A stretch of DNA of 64,000 bases. It comes from Globomyces pollinis-pini. Lineage: Eukaryota; Chytridiomycota; Chytridiomycetes; Rhizophydiales; Globomycetaceae. Positions 35,506 through 45,536 of the stretch are shown here, piece by piece. Both the position numbers and the translations under genes were made by a program. The notes beneath the pieces were generated by a model. The model was given only the letters and a program-made list of their open reading frames with translations. It was not told the origin of the DNA and searched no databases. The DNA is taken from positions 1 to 64,000 of the forward strand of contig MU621137.1 of NCBI GenBank assembly GCA_025399215.1. The letters run 5' to 3'. Every line of letters starts with the position of its first letter. Position 1 is the first letter of the stretch.

Positions 35506-36047
35506 TGAATTTGAAAAATGAAACAAATTCTTTCAAATGCACAACCACTTGATTTTAATTGGTGGGAATTTCAGTATCACTCAGTAAATAAAGACAGTTG
35601 AATCTAAATCAATCATCAAGCATAGTCTGTACATCATCTAATTTTTTTCAAATCAAAAGATGTAAAAATACTATTCAACATTCTCTGATTTTCAATCAAA
35701 AGAATTTAAAAAAACCTTCAAACTTATAGATCCCATTAATTACTCTCTCCTACTTGTGGAATGCAAAGTTGTGGTGGCTTGAAGTAGAAAATTAAAATTT
35801 TGGTGAGTGAAAATCTCAATCCATTTGGAACCACTAACGTAAGTAACAGTAATCAACTTTCTTATATGATTTCATATTCTTATACTCTCATTTGATGGAA
35901 TCAATGTCCTTGGATGGATGGATTTATCAATGGATGGATGGATGTCATTATACTGGATTTCTTATTTTTCTACTCTTTTGTTGAATTATACTAATTGATT
36001 TCATAGTCGTCTACCTTTACTTTTGACTACTAGTTCCGGAACACATA
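35506..36047 (+). promoter_or_regulatory. Upstream region of the uS2/SA gene
   Basis: 540 bp without a coding region, divergent between the CX9C gene and the ribosomal protein gene. It contains GGAT tandem repeats (35911..35944). A possible 5' UTR intron runs from the GTAAGT at 35839 to the TTTCATAG ending at 36006, with a TACTAAT branch site; at ~168 nt this would be by far the longest intron here. A 5' UTR intron would be in keeping with ribosomal protein genes of other eukaryotes (inference). Confidence 0.35.
35911..35944 (+). repeat. GGAT repeats upstream of uS2/SA
   Basis: Two GGATGGATGGAT-type runs separated by TTATCAAT, about 100 bp upstream of the uS2/SA start codon, inside the possible 5' UTR intron. 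Confidence 0.4.
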
Positions 36048-36854
36048 ATGACTAAATCTCCTGCCGTCCTCGCTGCCACTGAAAATGAAATGCAAATGCT
36101 TTTAGCTGCTCAAGCTCACCTTGGTACTAAAAACACTGAAATCAAGATGAACCCTTACATCTGGACTCGTCGTTCCGATGGTATCAACATCATCAATCTT
36201 GGAAAGACCTGGGAAAAGTTAGTTCTTGCTGCCCGTATTATCGCCACCATTGAAAACCCTGCTGATGTTTGTGTTATCTCTGCTCGTCCTTACGGTCAAC
36301 GTGCTGTTCTTAAATACGCCAAGTTCACTGGAGCTCAAGCTATTGCTGGACGTTTCACTCCTGGTACTTTCACTAACTACATCACCCGTACTTTCCGTGA
36401 ACCACGTTTGATCATCGTCACCGACCCACGTACTGACGCCCAAGCTATTGCTGAAGCCTCATATGTCAACATCCCAGTTATCGCTCTTTGTGACACTGAC
36501 TCCCCACTTAAGCACGTTGATGTTGCTATCCCAGTTAACAACAAGGGTAAGCACTCTATCGGTCTTATCTGGTACTTACTTGCTCGTGAAGTTCTCCGTC
36601 TTCGTGGAACCCTTTCCCGATCCAGCGAATGGGATGTTATGGTTGATATGTTCTTCTTCCGTGACACTGAAGAAACCGAAAAGGAAGCTGTCGCTGAAAC
36701 CGCTGAAGAATTCCAAACCGAAGCTCAACAAGAACTCACTGAAGAAGTCAACTGGGACGAACAAAACGTCGTTGTTGGTGACCAACCAGAAGGTGAATGG
36801 GCTGAAACCAATGATTGGGCTGCCGCTCCAGTTGCTGAAACCTCTGGATGGTAA
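36048..36854 (+). CDS. RPSA: Small-subunit ribosomal protein uS2 (RPSA/Rps0)
   Basis: 268-aa protein in one exon. It starts [20 protein letters not shown] and contains the uS2 hallmarks [61 protein letters not shown] and [16 protein letters not shown]. The acidic C-terminus ends in tryptophan-containing repeats ([13 protein letters not shown]), as in other eukaryotes. It sits in the 40S subunit. Codon choice is visibly different from the neighbours, with many C-ending codons, consistent with high expression. It is one of only a few intronless coding regions here. Confidence 0.97.
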   Translation: MTKSPAVLAATENEMQMLLAAQAHLGTKNTEIKMNPYIWTRRSDGINIINLGKTWEKLVLAARIIATIENPADVCVISARPYGQRAVLKYAKFTGAQAIAGRFTPGTFTNYITRTFREPRLIIVTDPRTDAQAIAEASYVNIPVIALCDTDSPLKHVDVAIPVNNKGKHSIGLIWYLLAREVLRLRGTLSRSSEWDVMVDMFFFRDTEETEKEAVAETAEEFQTEAQQELTEEVNWDEQNVVVGDQPEGEWAETNDWAAAPVAETSGW

Positions 36855-36910
36855 ATCATGCAATAAATCATTTGTTTAAACTACTATTTAATTTTTTGTT
36901 ACTGTAAATC

Positions 36911-38597
36911 TTATTTATTATCAAGTGTCTGTATTACTGCATCTAAGATTTTGGTAGTATTCAAGTCAGCAATTGCAGTTATTAATGCGGGTGTATTGAA
37001 GTTCAAGGATGTGCCCGATCCATCACAAGTTATCACATTTACAGATATTGATCCAACAGAATTGATAGTTATGTCAATTTGATATCTATACGGATTACGT
37101 TTGTGCAAGAGTAACAACTGTAATGAAGTACAAGGCACCCAACCCACCAAATGTACAAAAATAGCTAAGATAAGCATTTAAAAATGAATTACGATTATCT
37201 GTGGAAGTTTGAGTAGAGAAAAAGAAAGTTTGTATAAGTTGGTTAAACACCACGGCTTGACGGAGCGTATTTAAGATCAACATAACTTGACTAAGATTCG
37301 AAAACAGTACTTTTTCCAAATAAACAGATGGAGTATCTAAAGTGACCGCGAATGTGCATTTATATTTCGGATTTTCTGATACATGTTTCTAAACAAATTA
37401 GTGTATAAAACGTATACTTTTGAAATTCGATCCTTCCAAACCTTTTCAAATGTATTTGAATCATCTAAAGATAAATTTTGATAACCAAGTAATTGAGCAA
37501 CATCACGAGTCACACATATGGAAGGTTCCAAAACCATCTTTAAAGCTACGGGAGCAATAATCGGACTTGATGGAGTTGGAAGTAATATTCCAATACTTCC
37601 TCCTAAAACTTGGTATTGTGATAATACACATAATGGTTGTTCCATTGCATTTAATATTGGTGGAGTTTGAAAACAAGATTGTGATCTTGATTTTGGTAAA
37701 AATACATTTAAATTTGATGATTCAATAGATATTTCTGCATTGAATGATTCAGAATGGTTCATGATATCATCTAAAGTTATCAAACAACATGATAGATACC
37801 TAATATGGTAGAATCATTTTCATTCTTTTCAACTGTAATATTAGTAATGTATTCTTATTACGTTCTGAAAATACTTGAGGAGGGGCCCAAAATGTTATAC
37901 ATGGTCCAAGATTACGTTTATAGATATTCGTGTATCCATGACCACAACAAATGACTGATTGTAAAGAATTTCCATTAGATCTTTGAAATTGAATAATGAT
38001 CATCTGTATACCTTTCTATCTGATGAATCATGGAAAGATCTTGTTGTAATGCTGATAAACAGTGGAATAGGTCAAGCTACAATATCAATATTTTTTTTTA
38101 GAATTACATCTGGATGTGTTTGAGATTTATCTAAAAATGCAATGAATTGTAGAACATTTCTAAATGCTTTTATATCGTGATTTCTATAGGATCAAGATTT
38201 TATGAATTGTTACTGAAATAGATTGGTAAGATATAAATGAGCTCTCTAAAATTTGATTAATCCAAATACTTGATTTCATACCTCATCTATTTCATTCATA
38301 TCTGAACCAGATAATTTCACCTTTAAAATAGATCCATCACTTTGATGCATTTCAACCTTTCATGAATGAACTAAACCTTACATCCATTACATATAGAGTT
38401 CCACAAATGGTTAATAATAAACCATTTTCTTCTTCATTTGAATATAATTCCAATTGTACTTCTTCAGTCAATGACTTTAGAATGGTATGAAATACTTTTG
38501 ACGTTGTTTTAAATTTACCATCCAATTGGAAATCCAATGATTTATAAAGTAGATTCTTTAGTAAAGTCTTTGTAATGTCTGGTATTCCTTCAGTCAT
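36911..38597 (-). CDS. MED1: Mediator subunit Med1-like
   Basis: 472-aa product in ten exons: 38597..38382, 38356..38282, 38245..38214, 38183..38108, 38076..38012, 37980..37862, 37832..37800, 37770..37418, 37388..37193, 37164..36911. Features that suggest Med1: the N-terminal domain with LLLTICGTLYVMDV and VKLSGSDMNEIDE, a RNVLQFIAFLDKSQTHPD stretch, the PPQ/ITFWAPP segment, ICVTRDVAQLLG and the C-terminal beta domain ISVNVITCDGSGTSLNF. Med1 is a middle-module subunit of the Mediator coactivator. Med1 sequences diverge fast, so the name is provisional although the order of motifs fits. Its stop is convergent with uS2/SA, 57 bp away. Confidence 0.6.
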
Positions 38598-38750
38598 TTT
38601 TGTATTGTTCAAAATTATTTTCTTATTCAATTGGATGATAAATAGTAAAGATAAAATGGTACTTGTACGAGTTATTCTACTATATATTTGATTTAGAAAA
38701 TGCAATTAAATTAGATCTAATGAACGGATGTTGTACATCAATACTATAAT

Positions 38751-39567
38751 CTACGATAGAGTTAATCTTGAAATATCTTTTTCTAACATATTCAAGTCAT
38801 TGGATAACTTTGTATACTGACCAACTATTTGTTGAAATTCATATCCCAAATTATCATATTGTAATAGTTGTTTGTTTAAAGGTGTCAGTAAGTTCTGAGC
38901 AAGATTAATGGCGTTTTCCATTTCACATCTATACATATTATGAAGTTAGATTCCTTACCGACAATCTAGTAGCTGACTATATACTTGATCTTTTGTTAAA
39001 GCTAGGTTTGTTGATGCCAATAAAGAACTGAAAACGTTAATCAATTCCAAACTCTTACTTTAATTTCAAAGATATTGTAGATAATAACAATTTGAAATAT
39101 TCTAATTTGTTTTCAATCTGTAACTGATTTGAATTACAGGACAAGAATGACATAAGTTGAGAAACTACTCTAGAATAATCATTCAAGAGGGTCAAGTAAG
39201 AATCGGCAAGTGCTGTAAGCAATTGTTGTTTACGGTCTCTTAGAGATTGTACATGGAGGATCTTCAACTTAACAGATTGAAGATAGTTGATAACATCGTT
39301 GTTTGTATATTTCATCTGATCGTTTTTGACCCCCAAGGCTGACTGATTCTTGCTATATTTTGAATTGCTCTTCAAGTTACTATCGTTTTCTTTATTGAAA
39401 TCGTTGCTCTGAGGAGTTTTATTAAAGTCCAACAGTTTGTTGATCATCAACTTTGCATTGTATAATGGACGTAATTTCTCCAACACCACTCCCTCTGAAT
39501 CTGCATCCATGGTAAATTTGACTATGTCTTCCTCTACAGTGTCTTTCCTGTTATCTTGTTTGATCAT
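38751..39567 (-). CDS. HAUS4: Augmin complex subunit HAUS4-like
   Basis: 251-aa product. Exons: 39567..39059, 39027..38959, 38928..38751 (introns 31 and 30 nt). Mostly coiled coil. The C-terminal segment LLQYDNLGYEFQQIVGQYTK with LSNDLNMLEKDI matches the HAUS4 end (Y-x-x-LG-x-EF-x-x-IV-x-EY pattern). The N-terminal third is polar and low-complexity (FNKENDSNLKSNSKYSKN). Augmin recruits gamma-tubulin to existing microtubules so that the spindle can branch. It is known in animals, plants and some fungi but not yeasts. The start codon faces that of the KH-domain gene only 29 bp away, so the two share a promoter. Confidence 0.6.
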
Positions 39568-39596
39568 CTTTGTTTTTTAATTCTCTTTCTTTTTTC

Positions 39597-41290
39597 ATGT
39601 CAAAACCAGAGTTTGCTAGTGCATTGGAGAGAGCAAAAGCTATAGCAAAGAAACTGACAGCTGGGAAATGTAATTTTAATTTTGTTGATTTTATAGATGA
39701 TTCTAATGCAAACAAGCGAAAGTATGATGAAGATCATGCCCCAACTCAAGCTCCTCATAAAGATGCTGAATATCAACCTAAATCAAATCAACCTCAAAAA
39801 ACTATTGAAGTGACTTTTGCTAACCATATGGTACAATGACTTTCATTCTAATTCCATTTAGACTCCTATAGTTATTGGTAGAGGAGGAGAAACAATGAAG
39901 GGAATTGAAAAAAGTTGCAATGTGATGATGAAGTTAGGTATTATACTCTATAGGATCTGTCTCACAGCTCCATACTCTTTTTCATTTGACTTTCTATAGA
40001 TCATGAAAGATTATTCACCTTATACCACTTTTATGACATCTTTTTGATTATTTCCATGAGTCAAATATCTCATCTTACTATAGTTGAAAGTAAAAAGAAT
40101 GGAAAAGACGAAGGAAGGACAATTACAATTACTGGAGATGAAAAGAATGTAAAAGAGGCAAAAGCAAAAGTAGATGATATTCTTCATGGTCGTGGAGCCT
40201 TACAAGTTTTATATGGAGCTGGTCACCAACCGGGACATCAAACTGTTTACGTTCAAGTTCCATTGGATCGAGGTATTATTATCCTTCTAAGTATTATGTA
40301 GTTGGATTGGTTATTGGCAAAGGTGGAGAAACTATTCAATTATTACAAGAAAGATCTGGTGCAAAAATGAATGTGGTGAAGGATGGAGAGGACGACCCTC
40401 GTTCAAATTACAGAACTGTTGTTGTTTCAGGTCCTCAATCCTGTATCAAACATGCACAAGAATTGATTCACGAAATTGTTCAAGGTGGGACATTTACTGG
40501 TCAATTTGGTGTTGGTGGGAATTCTGAAACTATAATGGTATGTGTATTCGGTTGAGTTGTGTATGGGCTAATATTCCCTAAATGTTGTGATGTGTTTCTA
40601 TCTCAGCTGGTTGACTAATTCAACAATTACATTAAAATTTTCATCACCGTTATGTTTTCTAACAATATTAGGTCCCAAAAGATAAGGTATGTGCTAAAGC
40701 TAGATGTCCTAATAGTATAAGATTGGATTGATTATTGGAAAAGGTAACTCGCAATTGCTTCTAACTCTAGGTGGTGAGACAATCAAAACGATTCAGAAAG
40801 CTTGTCAAGTAAAGCTTACTATTGATGCAAATGGGGATGTTGATGGTGAGCGACCAGTGACCATTTCTGGTACTTTGGAAAATATTGCTATGGCGAAGGA
40901 GCAAGTATATGATCGTGTAGAGGGCAATGTAAGTATATTTTAAAAGTTTAACATTTCAGCGACGTGGCCGTGCTAGTGAACTGAATCTAGACTATGAATA
41001 CACTTATACAAATTATACAGATCCTTCACAAGTTTATGCTCAATCGCAAGCTGGATACGAAGCACAACCAGGATATGATGGTCAACAAGCCGGTAATACT
41101 ACATTATTAAACATCAGGTTATGATGCAAGCGCTGCCTATCAATATGATCCAAAGTTGTATGCAGAATATTATGCACAGTATTATGCTAGCCAAGGCTAC
41201 CCAGGTTATGCAGCTGACCCAGAAGCATACAGTCAGGGATATGATCAAAGTTCTCAAGCGGATTCCTATAATGATAGGGACAAACGTTAA
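39597..41290 (+). CDS. KH-domain RNA/ssDNA-binding protein, FUBP/KSRP-like
   Basis: 411-aa product in nine exons: 39597..39830, 39862..39937, 40084..40272, 40302..40537, 40672..40686, 40722..40743, 40771..40928, 40960..41092, 41118..41290. Three KH domains carry the GXXG loop: VIGRGGETMKGIE, VIGKGGETIQLLQ and LIIGKGGETIKTIQ. The C-terminus is a Tyr/Gln/Ala repeat region (YAEYYAQYYASQGYPGYA) like the FUBP/KSRP transactivation tail. Such proteins control transcription of target genes, splicing and mRNA decay. Introns 2 and 4 are 146 and 134 nt, five times the local norm, while the rest are 25-35 nt. The 15- and 22-nt exons 5 and 6 lie right after the second long intron. Confidence 0.85.
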
Positions 41291-41455
41291 TTAATTCAAT
41301 TTGATATAAAAACGACATTATTTCTCCAATGTTTAATATTCTGTATTAGTTCATGAATAATAATATGAGAATTTTGTTGAGCAACGTTTTATATTAACTG
41401 CTATTATATAAGAGCAGTACGAAAAAATAACATAAATGGATAGTAAACCAAGAGT

Positions 41456-42352
41456 TTAAAGAATAATGCAACAAGCACGTTTTGTTTTCACAGTTTCAGT
41501 AGCTTGTGCAACAGGATTGTTGGTAGTTGTTGAAGTGACTGGTTCAGGGATGACAACAATAGTTTCATTTCCAATCATTGGTGATAATGGTTTCAATTCA
41601 GTAACAACTTGGTCAGGAGTTTCCAAGAGAATCTTTGGAATAGAAACTTTCATTTCTTGAACGACAGTTGATTCTTCATCTACTTCAACTGAAGCTGGAG
41701 TTGGTTCTTTAACTGGTTCAGATTCAACATGTGTAGGCTCTTGTGCAGTTGACATGTTAACTTGATCAGCTTCTTCAACAACCACAGTTTTTTGTTCATT
41801 ACTCACTGGTGGTTCAATTACGATAGTTGGAATATTGACTTGCTGAATGGTAATTTCTTGTTCGACTGGATGTTCAACTTCCTTGATAGATTCAATCTTG
41901 GCTTCTTTAGAGACTGCTTCTTTAGTATTGTCTTCACTGAATGAATCTACGTCAGTATGTCCCTTCATGCTGACGTGACGAGGACCAGTGATATGTCTAT
42001 CACAGATTTCCATAGTCGTTTCACCTCCAGAAACCGATTTCACAGGTAAATCATTTAAAACTTCATTGCTGGTAATCAAATCTAATTCATCGACTACATC
42101 AGTTTGTATAGTATCTTCACTATCAACCTTTTTAATAGTTGATTGACGCTTTTGCCATTTTTCAAACATTTTCAAATGCTTTGATGAAGTTGATTCATGA
42201 TCCTGTAAAGCTTCTGGTGAATTGAAATCCCGTTTACAAGGCAGACAATAATTATGATTCTTTTGCATATGTTGAATATACTCTTCTTCGAATTCGTAAA
42301 TAGTTTCACAGTCATAGCAATGGTGAGAGTCTACTGATTTAATGGATGCCAT
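41456..42352 (-). CDS. C2H2 zinc-finger protein ending in a CaaX prenylation box
   Basis: 298-aa product in one exon from the ATG at 42352 (MASIKSVDSHHCYDCETIYE); the open frame upstream has another ATG but a Lys-rich leader. Two zinc fingers lie at the N-terminus: C-x2-C-x12-H-x5-H (CYDCETIYEFEEEYIQHMQK) and C-x2-C-x12-H-x6-H (CLPCKRDFNSPEALQDHEST), the second of U1/matrin type. The middle is acidic and Val/Glu/Thr-rich, likely disordered. The last residues are KTKRACCIIL: a CIIL CaaX box behind a basic patch and a second cysteine, as in membrane-bound small GTPases. This predicts geranylgeranylation and membrane attachment, unexpected for a zinc-finger protein. The family is otherwise not recognised. 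Confidence 0.7.
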   Translation of the reverse strand: MASIKSVDSHHCYDCETIYEFEEEYIQHMQKNHNYCLPCKRDFNSPEALQDHESTSSKHLKMFEKWQKRQSTIKKVDSEDTIQTDVVDELDLITSNEVLNDLPVKSVSGGETTMEICDRHITGPRHVSMKGHTDVDSFSEDNTKEAVSKEAKIESIKEVEHPVEQEITIQQVNIPTIVIEPPVSNEQKTVVVEEADQVNMSTAQEPTHVESEPVKEPTPASVEVDEESTVVQEMKVSIPKILLETPDQVVTELKPLSPMIGNETIVVIPEPVTSTTTNNPVAQATETVKTKRACCIIL

Positions 42353-42759
42353 TGTTTTCTTTTTTTTGTAAGTTTTTTTGTTTCTGATTTTTTCAGGATG
42401 AAGGTTGTGACCAAACTGAGACTTTTGTGAAACCATTGTTTGACATTTGATTTGACGCTGATTTGAAATGGATTTCAAAGTGAATTCCAAGTTTTCATTT
42501 CCGGTTTATTTCATAAAGTTTTTCAATTTTAATTTGGACTAGCAAATTCCATTTGGAAGTGATTCTTGGAAATAACTGAAATTGTGGCTGTGGTTTGGTT
42601 GAAACAACTGACGCAATTTGAACACCTGCTCTATTGATCTTAACAAGTGGAATACTACAAAACATAGTCATCTATCTTACGTGAAAAAACCTGTCTATCT
42701 TACGTTATATTCAATAGTATTTCCACGTGAAATTCAATCGTATTAGCCATTTATTAATA

Positions 42760-43910
42760 TTATCCAAATATAGATTCATAAGGTAAAAATTCATCATCAG
42801 ATACTTTACGAACAACTGTAGTTTTACCAAAAAATCCACCACGGTTCCATTCCTCCATCATCGCCTTGGTAAATGGTCCATGGATTTTTGATTCTTCTGC
42901 ACTCCACTTATATTCATACATCACTGGATCTGTGAATGGATTACCTGGAACCCAGTCCAGTGGTATTATCTTCTTGCTTTTCAAATCGAAAACAATATCT
43001 TCGAATATTTTTTCATATACATTGGCATCAAATGACACAAGTAAAGATGAAAGATTTGTTAGTTGTTCTAAACTCTGCTTGTCCTTTTCTATTTGTTCAT
43101 CTGACTAAATGATTAGATTGAAGTGGATACCAATTCTGGGGCTTTAACAGATGCCTTTTTCTTTTTCCATTTTGGGATCTTGACATTGCTAGCACCATAG
43201 CGTTTGATAGCCTACCATTAAATACATTCATAGTACCTTCAAGATACTTTCTTTTGGTTGCAAAAGTAAAACGATAGCTTTCCATGCTTCATCAACGTTG
43301 AAATTATCCATTTTATTATCCAATTGAGATTCCTGCTCTTGTTTTAATTGATATGCTTGCTGCGCCCGTTGAATATCAGATTTACTAACATCCTTTAACC
43401 ATGAATCATGGATTCCTTCTTCATCTTTTTTACGGATGTACTCCCCATTTTCTGTAAAGTCTCTAAGAATTATTTTTCTACCCATATAATCCATACCCTT
43501 CTGCAAGTTCTTGATCCATGTTAAATTTTTCAAATTCTCCATCTTCCTCTTTCGGATCCGTCCATTCTAATTTCAGAATCAATATCAAATATACCTTGAC
43601 CTTCAATCTCTTGACTTTTTAAAAATTTCTTTGTTGGTTTTTTTGGTTCTGGTTCGGCAAACATATCTTCATCATCATCTTGTTTTTTCCTTTCCGCTGG
43701 TAAATCGTTATCAGAATCTGAATTCAATTCAACTATAACATTGAATAGTACAGGTTACGTACCATCATCGTCTGATTCATAAACATCATCTAGTACAGCT
43801 CCTTTTCGTTTCTTGACTACCAAATCATCTTGAAATATCTCATCTGGATCTTCTATTTTCACTTTCTTTTGCTTCATATCTGATGTACTGAATTTCCGCT
43901 TCACAGACAT
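42760..43910 (-). CDS. CD2BP2: CD2BP2/Lin1 (U5 snRNP 52K) GYF-domain protein
   Basis: 335-aa product. Exons: 43910..43763, 43732..43595, 43566..43497, 43462..43237, 43211..43131, 43104..42760. The N-terminus is basic then acidic (DDVYESDDDVELNSDSDND), followed by the conserved EGDFTENGEYIRKKDEEGIH and DSWL stretch and a low-complexity coiled region. The C-terminal GYF domain reads YEYKWSAEESKIHGPFTKAM, with the GPF and WNRGGFF elements that bind proline-rich ligands. CD2BP2/Lin1 is a U5 snRNP assembly factor, so with coilin this is a second snRNP-biogenesis gene in the window. Confidence 0.92.
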
Positions 43911-44065
43911 TATTCAACTGACACTTAGAAAATAAAAAAAATTAGTGAACAACTTGCCTAGCAATAGAGATTAGAAATAAGACATATTCAAGTCGATGGG
44001 TCTCATTCACGTTGAATATATCAAATTCACTTAAAGTACATATATTATGTATAGTATTCCAACTA

Positions 44066-45298
44066 TTAACCATGAACTGCACGAGCGAACCCAACTTGGC
44101 TGTTTCCTTTATCATAAATAGTGTAATAAGCTCTTGTAATGACGGCACCCCAAATGTTGATACCAAGAGAGTTTGCACGTCCATTGAATCCAGATATACA
44201 AGTTCCATCACCATTCTCTAAGACATAGAAAGAGCTATCAATGTCCATTGTGAATCCATTCATGTTGATCTTTACAGTAGGACCATTGTTCTTCAAACCA
44301 CAATTGATAGAATAATAGCCACTGCCAACATCGACAGCGTTAAGAGCACCATTTAAAGCAGCTGCAACTTCACTAGTTAAATGTACCATGGTAGTTCCTG
44401 TATCAGAAATAACATTGCTATATCCACTAGTAACCATTGAACCGGTTTGCGATCCCACTGACCAAGTCATCTGAGACATATCAAATTGCCAGTAAGTTTG
44501 TGCATTTAAAGGCACAAAGTGGATTGGACCACTCATCAAATTTCCATTATACCCACCAAATATAACTTGACCAGTTCGGCCTTCATTATAATTGTTCAAA
44601 TAGAAAGAGAATCCATTTTGAGACTGTGGGAAGCCAAGAGCATCAACAAAGTTGGCATTTCTATTTACAGCACGAGAAATGCGAGAGATGGAGTCAAATC
44701 CTAAGCCGAAAAGTCCATCAGAACTAGTTGGAATTCCAGCTTGTTCATAGCTCACACCAATAGGAATACGAGCATTGTTTCCAGCTAATTCAACAGGAGC
44801 TTCAAAGATATCACCCTTTACATAGCCTGATCCATATTGAGTATAATATTGTGCGTTTAAATTGGTTAAACTGCTGTCCGTTGGACTAACAGAGTTTCCA
44901 CCCTTACAAGAGGTATCTGGAGAAGTGCAGCCAGTTCCTCGTACCCAAGTATCTCCTGAACCGGTGTCCAGAATCATAAACACATTGGAATTACCCTTAA
45001 ACTTAGTATTTAGTTAAATTACGATTTTGGTAGGGCAAGTCCAAAAGTTGTTATAGAAGTTTCTCAATGGAGCACTTCCAACTACTGCTTTAACCGAGTG
45101 ACCAACAGCTCGTTTTTCTTCGGAAACTTGATGCAAAGCGACCCATCGATTAATGAATTGGTTGGACATTTGAACATGATCACTAGTCACAGCATTCCAA
45201 GTGACTTGAACAGCTTGGGCATTATCAGCTTCTGGGATGTTTGGTAAACCAAGCGCTACAGAAGCTAAGGCAAGAGCAGTAGAAAAGTAGGCAATCAT
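44066..45298 (-). CDS. Secreted pepsin-like (A1) aspartic protease
   Basis: 401-aa product. Exons: 45298..45023 and 44995..44066, intron 27 nt. A clear signal peptide (MIAYFSTALALASVALGLP) is followed by a propeptide of about 70 residues. Both active-site aspartates are present: MILDTGSGDTWV and NVISDTGTTMVHL. The flap region (YTQYGSGYVKGDIF) and paired cysteines (CTSPDTSC) fit the family; the C-terminal lobe is complete to VGFARAVHG. No GPI signal. It probably acts outside the cell or in the vacuole. The gene has only one intron, unlike most neighbours. Confidence 0.95.
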
Positions 45299-45536
45299 TT
45301 AGAAATATCGAGTACCACTTCTGCCATCTTATACTGTTTGGAAGTTTGGTGGCGTGATGTAACAGGATCCGTCAAATGAAACTATCCAGCCTTGAACAAT
45401 ATCCATCGCATGTTTGATGTGGGGTGTTACTCAAATGCAAGAAAATGCACGGACTTGACCAATATTGGAAGATACTTGTGTTCTGTACAATCACGTTATT
45501 ATTAATCCGTCTTCCAATTTATTAACATTTTACATT
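45299..45536. other. Intergenic spacer, protease/REV3
   Basis: 238 bp upstream of the aspartic protease and downstream of REV3. No coding frame, repeat or RNA gene is evident; it should contain the protease promoter. Confidence 0.5.

Noticed and set aside
36219..36863. Several overlapping frames on both strands across uS2/SA
   Set aside because: Shadow frames caused by the strong codon bias of this ribosomal protein gene.
40018..40083. Coding sequence SQISHLTIV read as part of the first KH domain
   Set aside because: Including it needs a poor donor and makes the KH1 loop too long; using the donor at 39938 and acceptor at 40083 gives the same loop length as KH2.
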